Source: Erysipelotrichaceae bacterium (GTDB lineage Bacteria; Bacillota_I; Bacilli_A; Erysipelotrichales; Erysipelotrichaceae). Taken from it: a stretch of DNA of 64,000 nt. Below are positions 41,487 to 50,417 of the stretch, one piece after another. The number at the start of each line of letters is the position of its first letter. Position 1 is the stretch's first letter. Both the position numbers and the translations under genes were made by a program. The stretch is taken from the NCBI GenBank assembly GCA_017428765.1, contig JAFRQF010000034.1, positions 1-64,000 of the forward strand, written 5' to 3'. The notes beneath the pieces were generated by a model. It was not told the origin of the DNA and ran no database searches. It was given only the letters and a program-made list of their open reading frames with translations.

Positions 41487-43007
41487 ATGGAAAACTATCT
41501 TTTAGGTTTAAATAATGGCAAAAATGAAGTGCGCTGCGCTCTTTTCACTACGGAAGGAAGGATGATGGCTTCTGCGATCCGTACCCTTTCCAAGCAGCAG
41601 AATGATGAAAAGACCGCACAAAGGGATTGCGAGGAAGTATGGCTTGCCAACATCGAAGTCCTGAAAGAAGTCCTTCTTTCTTCCAAGGCCGATCCCGAAA
41701 AGATACTCTGCATCGGCATCACCGCCTGCGGCAGCGGGATGGTTTTGGTCGATGAACAGATGAAACCCGTATATCCGATGATCCTGCCATCCGATCAAAG
41801 AGCGAAAGACCTCTGCCTTGAACTTCGGAAAGATATGACGGAGCGAAAGCTCTACCCTCTGACGAGGTCTGAACTTCGCCCATCCCAGCCTTCGATGCTG
41901 CTGAAGTGGTTTTCCATCCATGATCCGAAAATCATAGATAAGACCAGATGGGTCCTTTCGATCAAAGACTACATCCGCTACAGACTGACGAACGAAGTCT
42001 ATGGCGAACTGACGGAAGCTTCCGCCAGCGGTCTGCTCAATCTGTCAAGCGGCAGATACGATCCCTACATCTTCGATACGCTGAAGATCAGCTCCTGTTA
42101 TGAGCGAATGCCCGAGGTCCTTGACAGTATCTCGATCGCCGGACACATCAGTGAGAAGACCGCCTTGCTTACCGGTCTGAAACAGGGGACGCCGGTCACT
42201 GCCGGGTATTTCGATGTCGATGCCGAAGCTCTGGCAAGCGGTGTTCTGTCCGATGAGGAACTGTGCATGATCGCCGATACCTGGTCGATCAATGAATTCC
42301 TGGTCGGGTCAGTCTCGGACAATTATGACAGGATGACCAATTCTGCAACACTGAGCTATATCAAAGGTCTCTACCTCATGGAAAGTCCGGAAATGCCCGA
42401 TATCAGTACGCTGGATCTGTGCATCCGCAAGATCGTTGCATCCTATGCGCCGGAGATCGATTGTGAAGATCTGAATAAAAAATGCGACACACTGGTCGCC
42501 CGTCGGGATCCTTTAAGATCTTCCGCCATCTTCATCCCCTATTCCCATACGGCAAAAGGAAACGATGAAGCACAAGGTGTCTTTCTCAATCTCAGCGAAG
42601 AAGATGACTATGTCTCTTTGCTGAGAGCACTTTATGAAGGGGTCGTCTTTTCGACCATCCATCATATACGGAATCTCAAGCGTCCTACCTACACCTATAC
42701 GGCAGCAAAGCTTTCCGGAAGCGTCGCCGATTCCTCGATCTGGCTGCAGATCCTGGCCGATACTCTGGAACTTCCGATACAGACCATCAAAGGCAACTAC
42801 ATCGGCTCCAAAGGCGCGGCGATCGGTGCCGGCATCGCCTGCGGTGTCTTCAAAGATCTGAAAGAGGGCATCGATAGAATGGTACGCACCGGAAAGACCT
42901 ACATACCGCGAAGCCGCTATGTACCGATCTATCGGAAAAAGTACGAGGCGTATGAATCGGCTTTGCTGAACCTGCTGACAGAAAAACAGGATCTGTTAGT
43001 GATATAA
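41487..43007 (+). CDS. FGGY-family carbohydrate kinase
   Basis: The 506-residue protein has the FGGY/ASKHA kinase layout: an N-terminal phosphate loop in LLGLNNGKNEVRCALF, SYRLTN-like acceptor region near 165-180, and the second domain with AAKLSGSVADSSIWLQILAD near 400 and GAAIGAGIACG near 435. Family members phosphorylate pentuloses, erythritol or glycerol; the exact sugar cannot be assigned. ATG 41487 is preceded by AAAGGGGGC. The gene has no sugar transporter beside it, and its terminator is shared with khpB. Confidence 0.83.
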   Translation: MENYLLGLNNGKNEVRCALFTTEGRMMASAIRTLSKQQNDEKTAQRDCEEVWLANIEVLKEVLLSSKADPEKILCIGITACGSGMVLVDEQMKPVYPMILPSDQRAKDLCLELRKDMTERKLYPLTRSELRPSQPSMLLKWFSIHDPKIIDKTRWVLSIKDYIRYRLTNEVYGELTEASASGLLNLSSGRYDPYIFDTLKISSCYERMPEVLDSISIAGHISEKTALLTGLKQGTPVTAGYFDVDAEALASGVLSDEELCMIADTWSINEFLVGSVSDNYDRMTNSATLSYIKGLYLMESPEMPDISTLDLCIRKIVASYAPEIDCEDLNKKCDTLVARRDPLRSSAIFIPYSHTAKGNDEAQGVFLNLSEEDDYVSLLRALYEGVVFSTIHHIRNLKRPTYTYTAAKLSGSVADSSIWLQILADTLELPIQTIKGNYIGSKGAAIGAGIACGVFKDLKEGIDRMVRTGKTYIPRSRYVPIYRKKYEAYESALLNLLTEKQDLLVI

Positions 43008-43009
43008 AA

Positions 43010-43044
43010 AAGAAGAAGCTAATCCTCAGCTTCTTCTTTCTTTT
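43010..43044. terminator. Bidirectional terminator between the kinase and khpB
   Basis: AAGAAGAAGCT pairs perfectly with AGCTTCTTCTT around a 7 nt loop, with T-rich tails on both strands. Confidence 0.85.
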
Positions 43045-43672
43045 CCGGAGAATATTTGATGCACAGATGTCTCTTGTTTCCTTCACCGATGGAAACGGTA
43101 GTGACATTCTTGAAATCCTGCAGATACTGATGGATGACCTTTCTTTCATCGTTAGGCATCGGATCGAGTTCGCAGTCGATATGGGTCTTGGCTACGTTGA
43201 TCGCCTCTCTTCTGGCGATGGCCTTGACCTTTTTATATCTGTCTTCTTTGTAATGATTGACATCGACGATCAGGTTGATGCGCTTTTTGAATGTCGCATT
43301 GACTGCCGCCTTGAGGACTGTGGAGATCGCTCTTAATGTCTGACCGTTCTTACCGATGATGATGGCATTGTTTTCGGCATCGAGTATGACACGGTAAAGG
43401 AGTTCTTCTTCCTTATCCTTATCTTTTTCAACGATGATCTCGATCGCTACGCCCTGATTGAGTTCAGTGAAGTAAGCACCGAGATAATCGAAGATGAATT
43501 CTTTGACATCTTTGGAAGTGAAAGCTTCGATGGTGATCGACTTGTGCAAGCCGAAGATGCCGCCCTTTTCTTCTTCCAGAACATTGTAAGTGATATCCTG
43601 GACCTGGCATCCCTGATCGGCCGCGATGGAGTTCAGCACTTCGTCGAGTGTTCTTCCGGTATACTGTTTCAT
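43019..43672 (-). CDS. khpB: KhpB/Jag RNA-binding protein
   Basis: The 217-residue protein has an N-terminal Jag domain (about 1-50), a KH domain with the GKNGQTLRAI loop near residue 130, and an R3H domain with REAINVAKTHIDCELDPM near 165. It binds RNA with KhpA and influences cell division and envelope growth in Firmicutes. It sits 3 nt downstream of yidC, the standard order. A short acidic tail follows R3H. Confidence 0.93.
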   Translation of the reverse strand: MKQYTGRTLDEVLNSIAADQGCQVQDITYNVLEEEKGGIFGLHKSITIEAFTSKDVKEFIFDYLGAYFTELNQGVAIEIIVEKDKDKEEELLYRVILDAENNAIIIGKNGQTLRAISTVLKAAVNATFKKRINLIVDVNHYKEDRYKKVKAIARREAINVAKTHIDCELDPMPNDERKVIHQYLQDFKNVTTVSIGEGNKRHLCIKYSPEKKEEAED

Positions 43673-43674
43673 TC

Positions 43675-44511
43675 TTATGCCTCCTTGTGAGTCATCTTAT
43701 CGATGACAACTGTCTTGGCGATATTGACGATCGATGAGATGCAGTAATAAAGTGACACGGCAGTCGGAATGGAGAACATCGCTACAGCGACCATCGCCAG
43801 CATACCATATGTCATTGCCTGATTCTGCTGTTCAGGCTTCTTGTAAGTTTTGTGATGCTTATCCGCTTCTTCCTTGCCGCGCTTCTCAGCGATCCACTGC
43901 GGGATCTTGATCGAGATGAACTGGCAAGCGACCATCAGCACGAAGATCACTACGCAGACCCATTTGCCTGCCGGGATGGCCTGCGAAGGAGATAAGGACA
44001 GGCTTGCACCCATGAATGTTGCGTTGGCGACCGCATACGATCTTCTGACGGCATTGTACATACCGATCAGGAGCGGGAACTGGATGAATGTGGAAGCTAA
44101 TGAACCAAGCGGATTGATGCCGTACTTGTTGTAGAGCTGCTGCATCTCCATAGCCATACGCTGCTGGGACATCTCGTCGCTCCTGCCTTCGTACTTGGCC
44201 TGGATCTTCTGCAGTTCCGGCTGGATCTCCTGCATCTTCTGCATCGCGATGTTGGACTTGAACGTGAATGCCAGAACGATGGCGTTGAGCACGATCGTGA
44301 CGACTGTGACCGCCATGAAGATGCCGATCTTCGGTGTCAGCCAGTTGATGGCCTGGGAAAGCGGATAGGTAATGATCGCGGACAGGAAGCCGTCGTTCAT
44401 TGCCTCCGAGAAAGTTGTATCTAACGTTATAAGCTCGGTCGATGTTGAACAGCCTGTTAACAGCAACGCTAAAGCTATAAGCGATAAAATCAGTTTTAAG
44501 CGTTTATTCAT
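43675..44511 (-). CDS. yidC: YidC/Oxa1 membrane protein insertase (lipoprotein form)
   Basis: The 278-residue protein begins with a lipoprotein signal, LLLTGCSTS, with the lipobox Cys near residue 21. Five TM helices and the hydrophilic groove region follow, including the coiled cytoplasmic loop QEIQPELQKIQAKYEG. This is the Gram-positive SpoIIIJ form. It inserts membrane proteins with or without SecYEG. The operon is rpmH-rnpA-yidC-khpB in the conventional order. Confidence 0.95.
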   Translation of the reverse strand: MNKRLKLILSLIALALLLTGCSTSTELITLDTTFSEAMNDGFLSAIITYPLSQAINWLTPKIGIFMAVTVVTIVLNAIVLAFTFKSNIAMQKMQEIQPELQKIQAKYEGRSDEMSQQRMAMEMQQLYNKYGINPLGSLASTFIQFPLLIGMYNAVRRSYAVANATFMGASLSLSPSQAIPAGKWVCVVIFVLMVACQFISIKIPQWIAEKRGKEEADKHHKTYKKPEQQNQAMTYGMLAMVAVAMFSIPTAVSLYYCISSIVNIAKTVVIDKMTHKEA

Positions 44512-44534
44512 AGTGAACTCCTCATTTCATACTG

Positions 44535-44864
44535 TTATATTATAGCTTTTTTAAGCGCTATTTCCAAATCATTTTTATTCTCGGAAAAAGCCCTGTTTAC
44601 ATAGGGTTTTCTGACGATGATGATGAGATCTTTCGGGCAGGTTTCAAAGTCGATCAGCGACCTCACCATTTCCCTCACCTGACGTTTGATCCTGTTTCGT
44701 TCCACGGCATTGCCGAGCTTCTTGGACACCGAGATGCCCACTCTGGCATTCTCCTTGGCCCGATCGGAAGAATAGACGACAAAAAAGGCATTTGCCGTAC
44801 TCTTCTTTCTGGAAATGATCGATGAGAATTCTTCGCTTTTTCTGACCCGATATAATTTTTTCAT
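44535..44864 (-). CDS. rnpA: Ribonuclease P protein component
   Basis: The 109-residue basic protein begins MKKLYRVRKSEEFSSII and contains RNRIKRQVREMVR, the RNR signature that binds P RNA and precursor tRNA leaders. It supports 5' maturation of tRNAs. AGGTGG lies 12 nt before ATG, slightly far. The gene follows rpmH by 26 nt. Confidence 0.95.
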   Translation of the reverse strand: MKKLYRVRKSEEFSSIISRKKSTANAFFVVYSSDRAKENARVGISVSKKLGNAVERNRIKRQVREMVRSLIDFETCPKDLIIIVRKPYVNRAFSENKNDLEIALKKAII

Positions 44865-44890
44865 AAAAATTAAAAGCCACCTAAGTGACT

Positions 44891-45031
44891 TTAAACGGAT
44901 AATACCTTTCTTCCTTTAGCACGACGTCTTGACAGCACCTTGCGTCCGCCGACTGTCTTCATTCTGGCTCTGAAACCATGAACGTTCTGACGTCTTCTTT
45001 TGCTTGGTTGATACGTTCTTTTTGTTGACAT
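44891..45031 (-). CDS. rpmH: 50S ribosomal protein L34
   Basis: A 46-residue frame starts [20 protein letters not shown] and ends [12 protein letters not shown], the unmistakable L34 sequence. L34 binds 23S rRNA. AAAGGTGG precedes ATG 6 nt upstream. It heads the rpmH-rnpA-yidC-khpB unit. The usual divergent dnaA is absent: the next upstream gene is a PTS permease on the same strand. Confidence 0.97.
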   Translation of the reverse strand: MSTKRTYQPSKRRRQNVHGFRARMKTVGGRKVLSRRRAKGRKVLSV

Positions 45032-45114
45032 AATAAGCCACCTTTCTCAAAATACTATTCAATTTTAGTCCAAAGGGGGAAGAAATGTCAATACGAGCCG
45101 GACAAGTGTACCGA

Positions 45115-46641
45115 CTAATTCAGAAGTTTTTTATTGATCCTGCGGGCGATCGCGTTGCACGAAGTCCCGAGCTCAAAAGTCAGACCGTTCCTTGTCTCGA
45201 CCACCTTGCGTATACCGATGTCCTGTATCCTTTCATAAGAGATCTTTTCCGGATCACGGATATAGACGTTGAGCTTGAAAAGGCCCGAACCGGCATTGAT
45301 GATGTTGTCCTTGCCGCCGGCCACTTCGATGATATCGTTGATGATATCTTCGCCATTCCCTGTCCTGACAAAGTCAAAGGCCAGATAGCGGTAGTAGAAC
45401 AGTGTCATCAGAAACATCACCGCAAAAGCACCAGCGCCCACCAAAAGGATGGTGCGGATCGACGGGATCAGAGAAGCATTCCGGATATTGATGATGAAAT
45501 CCGCAAAGCTTCCCGGCATGGCGATGACCGTATTGGAGATACGGCTCGAGAAGCCCAGGAAGGCCTCGAAGCTGACCAGGATGCCGGAAGACACGCCGAC
45601 GATCACCAGATAGATCGCAAGCAGCGCCGGTGAAGTCGCAAACATCAGCAGTTCCGTCGGCAAAGGATTGCCGGCTGCGATGGACAGGATGATGATGAAC
45701 AGGAATTCAAACAGCAGGATATTGCGGTCGGTCCTGTCCGACATGGAGAACAAGGTCCCCAGGTAGAAGGCCGGGATGATGAACATGTTGATCACATAGA
45801 ACGGCGTGATGAACCTGCCGGCACCGATATAGGATGCACTGGAATCCTTGATGTAAGTCCAGATATTGACATCGCCCAGAACGCTCTGGCCGGTCACCGT
45901 GTTGGAGAAGGATCCGCCGGCGGAAGTATACCAGAACGGATAACGGATGATGTTTCCAAGTCCCAGGATCGACAGCACTCTGTCCAGGATCGAATACATG
46001 CCGATCTTCATCGGATCGAGCAGGTCGGAACCGATGAAAGCGATCGCTCTTTGTATGTACGTATACAGATACGGGAAGCTGTAGGAGACCGCAATGCCCA
46101 ATACGAAACAGAAGACGGAGTTATAGATGATGCCTGCCGTGTCTCTGGCAAAGATATTGGACAGAGAATACGGGCCTCTGTGTCTGGAGAAGATGAAGGC
46201 CGCCCTGGTCGCATAGGCGACAAGGAAAGAACCGATCATGCCGGTCTCCAGCGGAAGCCTGCTTCCGGAGGTCATATTGAAAATGGAATTGATGCCATGG
46301 CCCGTCGCATATGCCTGCGCATTGAGGGTCTGCGTCGAGAACAGCATCGTCGTCACGACGAATGTGAAGTAGCCCACCAGCGCCAGGATGACAGGCGAGG
46401 CGTTGTTGGCCTTCTTACATACGATATTCAGCATGAAGATCAGCGGCAGATTCATGATCGTCAGTTCGCCGATCTTCAGTAAAAGTTCCGCGAGAAACAG
46501 AATGATGGAAGAACGGAAAGTATAGAAGACATTGACGCTCTCATTCTGGATCAGGAAACCTACCGCAACACAAATAAAGCCGAAATAGGCAACTCTGATC
46601 GGTGTCTTACAGCTTTCATAGAAATTCATCATCTTTTTCAT
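45115..46641 (-). CDS. PTS EIIC permease with a degenerate EIIB domain lacking the phosphorylated cysteine
   Basis: The 508-residue protein has about ten hydrophobic helices over residues 15-410 with the EIIC core segment IRYPFWYTSAGG near 235 and GNPLPTELL near 325. Residues about 435-505 are EIIB-like, with the VAGGKDNI opening. The expected Cys-containing loop (CATRLR-type) reads AGSGLFKLNV, so the phosphoryl-accepting Cys is missing. It may be a non-phosphorylating permease, or partner with a separate EIIB. No EIIA or catabolic gene is adjacent. ATG 46641 has TAAAAT ending 6 nt upstream and no Shine-Dalgarno. Confidence 0.8.
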   Translation of the reverse strand: MKKMMNFYESCKTPIRVAYFGFICVAVGFLIQNESVNVFYTFRSSIILFLAELLLKIGELTIMNLPLIFMLNIVCKKANNASPVILALVGYFTFVVTTMLFSTQTLNAQAYATGHGINSIFNMTSGSRLPLETGMIGSFLVAYATRAAFIFSRHRGPYSLSNIFARDTAGIIYNSVFCFVLGIAVSYSFPYLYTYIQRAIAFIGSDLLDPMKIGMYSILDRVLSILGLGNIIRYPFWYTSAGGSFSNTVTGQSVLGDVNIWTYIKDSSASYIGAGRFITPFYVINMFIIPAFYLGTLFSMSDRTDRNILLFEFLFIIILSIAAGNPLPTELLMFATSPALLAIYLVIVGVSSGILVSFEAFLGFSSRISNTVIAMPGSFADFIINIRNASLIPSIRTILLVGAGAFAVMFLMTLFYYRYLAFDFVRTGNGEDIINDIIEVAGGKDNIINAGSGLFKLNVYIRDPEKISYERIQDIGIRKVVETRNGLTFELGTSCNAIARRINKKLLN

Positions 46642-46691
46642 AAAACCATTTTACTACAAATCTGTCATATAATTAAAAAGAGGTGTCCGCC

Positions 46692-47219
46692 ATGAAAGCT
46701 ATGATCATCGTCAATAACGGTCTTGAGGAATGCGAAGCATTGATCACTTACGACCTTCTTTACAGAGCTGGGATACAGATCGACCTGGTCGGTTTTACGC
46801 AAGAGATCCTATCTTCCCACAACGTCTGTTTCAAAGCGCATAAGCTGATCGATGATATCGATCCTTCAGATTATGACTGTCTCATCCTGCCCGGCGGCAT
46901 GCCCGGGACAAAGAATCTGGAAAGTGATGAACGCGTACAGAAACTGATCGATCTTTTCGTTCAAAGCGACCGCTATATCGCGGCGATCTGTGCGGCGCCA
47001 TCCATCCTGATCCACAAGGGGCTTCTTAAAAACGAACGTTTCGTCTGCTTCCCGGGTTTTGAATCCGGTCTTACTCCGGCGCAAGAAAAAGCTTATAAAG
47101 ACGGAAAGTTCATTACCGGCAAAGGACTTGGTGCAGCCTTTGAATTCTCTTACGAGATCATCAAAGCACTGCTGGATGAAAAGACCGCCAAAGAAGTCCT
47201 CGCCAAGATCCAGTACTGA
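46692..47219 (+). CDS. DJ-1/PfpI-family protein
   Basis: The 175-residue protein has IVNNGLEECEALI with the conserved Glu near residue 13, LILPGGMPGTKNL near 60, and the nucleophile Cys in IAAICAAPSIL near 100. These are the DJ-1 hallmarks. Members act as glyoxalase/deglycase-type enzymes or chaperones; which applies is unclear. ATG 46692 is supported by AGAGGTG 8 nt upstream. A GTG three codons earlier is less likely. Confidence 0.88.
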   Translation: MKAMIIVNNGLEECEALITYDLLYRAGIQIDLVGFTQEILSSHNVCFKAHKLIDDIDPSDYDCLILPGGMPGTKNLESDERVQKLIDLFVQSDRYIAAICAAPSILIHKGLLKNERFVCFPGFESGLTPAQEKAYKDGKFITGKGLGAAFEFSYEIIKALLDEKTAKEVLAKIQY

Positions 47220-47256
47220 TCTTTACGGGACGGAGCTCAATAAATCACTGTATGAA

Positions 47257-47281
47257 AAGATCTCATCGATCTTTTCTTTTA
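47257..47281 (+). terminator. Terminator after the DJ-1 gene
   Basis: AAAGATC pairs with GATCTTT around a TCATC loop and a T-rich stretch follows. Confidence 0.7.
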
Positions 47282-47317
47282 TCCCTTCATACTGCAATCG
47301 ATAAAAAAGGTAGAGAT

Positions 47318-48493
47318 ATGAATACAAAACAATTCACGGATATGTATTACATCGATCGGAAGAAAAACGATTCCGTCAAGTGGCAAAGAGGCGTCAAGAT
47401 GGATTGCCTGCCGATGTGGATCGCCGACATGGATTTCAAAGGCGATCAGAAAGTCATCGATTCCATAAAAGAATTCATCGAAAAAGGTGACTACGGATAC
47501 GCCAACCTGCCCAAAGACTATTATGATGTCCTCATCGATTTCCACCGGAAAAGACATGGCATCGAATACAAGCCGGAATGGATCCGTTTCACCAAAGGCG
47601 CCATCGATGCGATGTATCAGGTCATCTACTCCCTCACCGAACCGAAGGACGGTATCATGATCTCGACACCGGCCTATCCGCCTTTTTATTCCACCGTCAA
47701 AGAAAGCGGAAGGAAGCTCTATACTACGAAGATGATCGATAGCGGAGGCTATTTTACCTTCGACTACAAAGACATCGAAGCCAGATTCAGAAAAGGAAAG
47801 ATCTCGATGTTCATCCTGTGTTCGCCGCACAACCCTTTAGGCAGGGTCTTCAAGAAAGGCGAACTGGAAGAACTCTTCGAACTGTGTAAGAAATATGATG
47901 TGCTGGTATTGGCCGACGAGGTCCATTGCGACATCATCATGCCCGACCAGGAATTCTATCCGGCACTTTCCTTTAAGAAATACCGCAGAAACATCGTATC
48001 CATCTGTGCGGCTGCCAAAAGCTTCTCACTGGCCGTATTCTCTCATTGCCACGTGATCATTCCCGATCCTGCCCTTCGCAAGAAGTTCATCGCCTACCAA
48101 AGACACACCCACACCGGCAGTGTCAATGTCTTCAACGCCTTATCCACCTACTATTCCTATAAGTATGGAAGTGAATGGCTGGATGGTGTGATCGATGTGA
48201 TCTATGAGAATTACAGCTATTTCCGAAAGGAACTTTCTCCATATTATGAGATGACGAATCTCGAAGGGACCTATCTGCTTTTTGTCAACATCGCGCCTTA
48301 CAACAAGGACAGAACAGCCTTTGATACTCTGGTCAGCGAATGTAAGATCCTGGCCAACGCCGGCGAAAGCTTTGGCGAAGAGTATTCTTCCTGGGTCCGG
48401 ATCAATCTCGCCACATCGCCTGCCAATATAAGAAAAGCGGTGCGCAGTTTGAAAAAACTCGCAAAAGAAAAACAGGACCAAGCCTGTTCATAG
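47318..48493 (+). CDS. MalY/PatB-type PLP-dependent aminotransferase or C-S lyase
   Basis: The 391-residue protein is a fold-type I PLP enzyme. MWIADMDFK near residue 35 is the MalY/PatB hallmark, CSPHNPLGRVF lies near 170, LADEVHCDI near 205, and the PLP-binding Lys is in CAAAKSFSLAV near 235. Such enzymes cleave cystathionine or other C-S bonds. AAAGGTAGAGAT precedes ATG. It lies after the DJ-1 terminator and overlaps the convergent FliB-like gene by 6 bp. Confidence 0.87.
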   Translation: MNTKQFTDMYYIDRKKNDSVKWQRGVKMDCLPMWIADMDFKGDQKVIDSIKEFIEKGDYGYANLPKDYYDVLIDFHRKRHGIEYKPEWIRFTKGAIDAMYQVIYSLTEPKDGIMISTPAYPPFYSTVKESGRKLYTTKMIDSGGYFTFDYKDIEARFRKGKISMFILCSPHNPLGRVFKKGELEELFELCKKYDVLVLADEVHCDIIMPDQEFYPALSFKKYRRNIVSICAAAKSFSLAVFSHCHVIIPDPALRKKFIAYQRHTHTGSVNVFNALSTYYSYKYGSEWLDGVIDVIYENYSYFRKELSPYYEMTNLEGTYLLFVNIAPYNKDRTAFDTLVSECKILANAGESFGEEYSSWVRINLATSPANIRKAVRSLKKLAKEKQDQACS

Positions 48494-49522
48494 TTTCAGA
48501 AATACTGCCGCATTGTCGCAGATCAGCGGTGCATTGTAATAGAAGGCCGTATGTTCGATCAGGTGGAATAAAGCCGCCGTCGCATCGATCAGGTCTTCTT
48601 TTTTATCATGCAGAGAACAATAACCGATGCACACCAGTCTGAGCAAGCCATAGGTCAGGCAAAGACCTTTGTATACCGAAGTCCTGTCTGCCCTCTTGTC
48701 GACGAATGGGAAACACTCATAGATCATCGAATTGTTGATCAGCCTTTCAAAGAAAGGCATCCAGTCAGGATATCTTTTTTCAAATCCTTCCTTATCCTTT
48801 TCATAAAGTTCTTTATCTTTTTCATAGCGCTCATACACTTCCATGGCGATCTGTCCGAACAGGTTGTTCTGTCCGATGAAACGCTTTAAAAGCTTCAGTC
48901 CTTCGGGAAGCGGATCGATATCTTCATGATAGTCTTTCGAAAATTCCTTTTCATTGATGATCTTACAGATATCGGAGATACTCTGGCAAAGCGAAGTCGT
49001 ATGGTCTTTGATCAGTTCCTGAAATAAGAGGATCTGTTCGCCTTCTTCTTCTCCGATCTCATAGAAAAGCTCATTCTCCGCTTCCATTTCGATACTGATG
49101 ATATGAAGATCCTTTCTTTCATATAACATCTCGATGATCCTTTCGCAGGAGCTGGAACAGGAAGCGACATTGTGTACACCGACTTTCTTGAGCGAACGCG
49201 GATACAGCTTGCAGACTTTCGGAAGATAGCCTTCCCCTTTCTCGGCATGCAGGGAACAAAGCCCCTTCTCCTGGATCGGACACTGACCCAGCCAATTGAA
49301 CGAGACATAGCGGTAGACATCATCATTCACCGTTTCCGGGACCACAAAAGCACTCTGCACTCTGCGGTTGAGATCTTCGGAACATTCCATCGTGATCAGT
49401 TTCTGGTATTCCTTCTTACTGACAGGGATACGCCAAGTGCTGCAGCAGGTATGGCGGCATTTATCGGCCTTGCAGGAAAATTCAGGATAATAATCAGGTG
49501 TGAACCATTCTTCTTTTTTCAT
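48488..49522 (-). CDS. FliB-like cysteine-rich protein, YkgJ/lysine N-methylase family
   Basis: The 344-residue protein has cysteine clusters FSCKADKCRHTCCSTW (residues about 15-30) and LGQCPIQEKGLCSLHAE with KVCKLYPR downstream. This is the pattern of flagellin lysine-N-methylase and YkgJ-type zinc/iron proteins. The remainder is helical and acidic. No flagellar gene is present in the window, so modification of flagellin is unlikely here and another protein may be the target. TATAAT lies 12 nt before ATG with no Shine-Dalgarno, giving a very short leader. Confidence 0.8.
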   Translation of the reverse strand: MKKEEWFTPDYYPEFSCKADKCRHTCCSTWRIPVSKKEYQKLITMECSEDLNRRVQSAFVVPETVNDDVYRYVSFNWLGQCPIQEKGLCSLHAEKGEGYLPKVCKLYPRSLKKVGVHNVASCSSSCERIIEMLYERKDLHIISIEMEAENELFYEIGEEEGEQILLFQELIKDHTTSLCQSISDICKIINEKEFSKDYHEDIDPLPEGLKLLKRFIGQNNLFGQIAMEVYERYEKDKELYEKDKEGFEKRYPDWMPFFERLINNSMIYECFPFVDKRADRTSVYKGLCLTYGLLRLVCIGYCSLHDKKEDLIDATAALFHLIEHTAFYYNAPLICDNAAVFLKL

Positions 49523-49565
49523 TTTTTTAAGATGATTATATATTTCGGAAAATCAATTTTCAACT

Positions 49566-49593
49566 AAAAAAGAGCTGCTATTCGCAACCCTTT
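49566..49593 (-). terminator. Terminator at the end of the BtpA operon
   Basis: AGGGTTGC pairs with GCAGCTCT (two G-U pairs) and a T tract follows on the minus strand. Confidence 0.65.
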
Positions 49594-49624
49594 GTCAGAC
49601 TATGCAATATATTTTTCAGAGAAA

Positions 49625-50404
49625 TCAGTACTTGCTTCTTACAACTTCCATGAATTCTTTGACTTTCGCAGGATCGATGCGATCGCCTGTTTTGAATCCG
49701 CGGCCTACAATGACCGCATCCGCATATTCAAAATAATCAAGTACATTGTTTGCTTTGACTCCGGAACCGACGATGATCGGGAAATCGCCAATATCTTCTC
49801 TCATCGCTTTGACATCTTCCACTGTGATCCTTTTCGCCTGATCGTTCTCGGTTACGATGATCGCATTGGAATCATGTCCCATGGCGTTATGCGCGAGTTC
49901 ATTGATCGGAACATCCGGATTGCCATAAGTTTCCTGGGTACGGACATCGGTAAAAAGCATGACGTCTGCTGGATAATCTTTCATTACCTTTGATAACGGT
50001 GTGGAACAGGCAGGAATATAGCCAAAGGAACCGCCTCGGTTATCTACAAAAGCCTCCAAACGGATAAAATCCGCATTGACTGCCCAAGCCATGATCCACT
50101 CCTGCTGCCATGCGTTCATTTCTATATTGACGCCGAACGGGATCGGACAAAGATCTCTGATTTTGGATGCAACTGCCGTCATCAGAGTATAAGATTCCAT
50201 AGGGATCTCATCCGCGTATTGCGGCCAGTCATTGAAATTCTCCAGCATGATCGCATCGACACCGCAGTCGATCAGAGTTTTGGCATCTTCCAGCGCAAAC
50301 TGAACGATCTCATCTTTATTTCCTTTATAAGCCGCATTCGACGGCAACGGAAGCAGATGGACCATACCGATTACTTTTTTCTTCCCGTCAAAAAATTCTT
50401 TCAC
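49625..50404 (-). CDS. BtpA/SgcQ-family protein, copy B
   Basis: The 259-residue protein starts with a VIGMVHLLPLPSNAAYKG N-terminus and has DLCPIPFGVNIEMNAW near residue 90 and VGSGVKANNVLDYFEYAD near 215, the markers of the BtpA/SgcQ TIM-barrel family. Bacterial members occur in sugar or amine catabolic operons and their reactions are poorly defined. GTG 50404 follows AAAGGAGAAG. It is the last gene of a reverse-strand operon. The eroded SDR remnant separates it from copy A, so the two are tandem paralogues. Conserved acidic and glycine motifs are intact. Confidence 0.85.
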   Translation of the reverse strand: MKEFFDGKKKVIGMVHLLPLPSNAAYKGNKDEIVQFALEDAKTLIDCGVDAIMLENFNDWPQYADEIPMESYTLMTAVASKIRDLCPIPFGVNIEMNAWQQEWIMAWAVNADFIRLEAFVDNRGGSFGYIPACSTPLSKVMKDYPADVMLFTDVRTQETYGNPDVPINELAHNAMGHDSNAIIVTENDQAKRITVEDVKAMREDIGDFPIIVGSGVKANNVLDYFEYADAVIVGRGFKTGDRIDPAKVKEFMEVVRSKY

Positions 50405-50417
50405 TTTTTCTTCTCCT

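Noticed and set aside
45032-45114. Replication origin next to rpmH
   Set aside because: No DnaA boxes or AT-rich repeats are present in this short gap.
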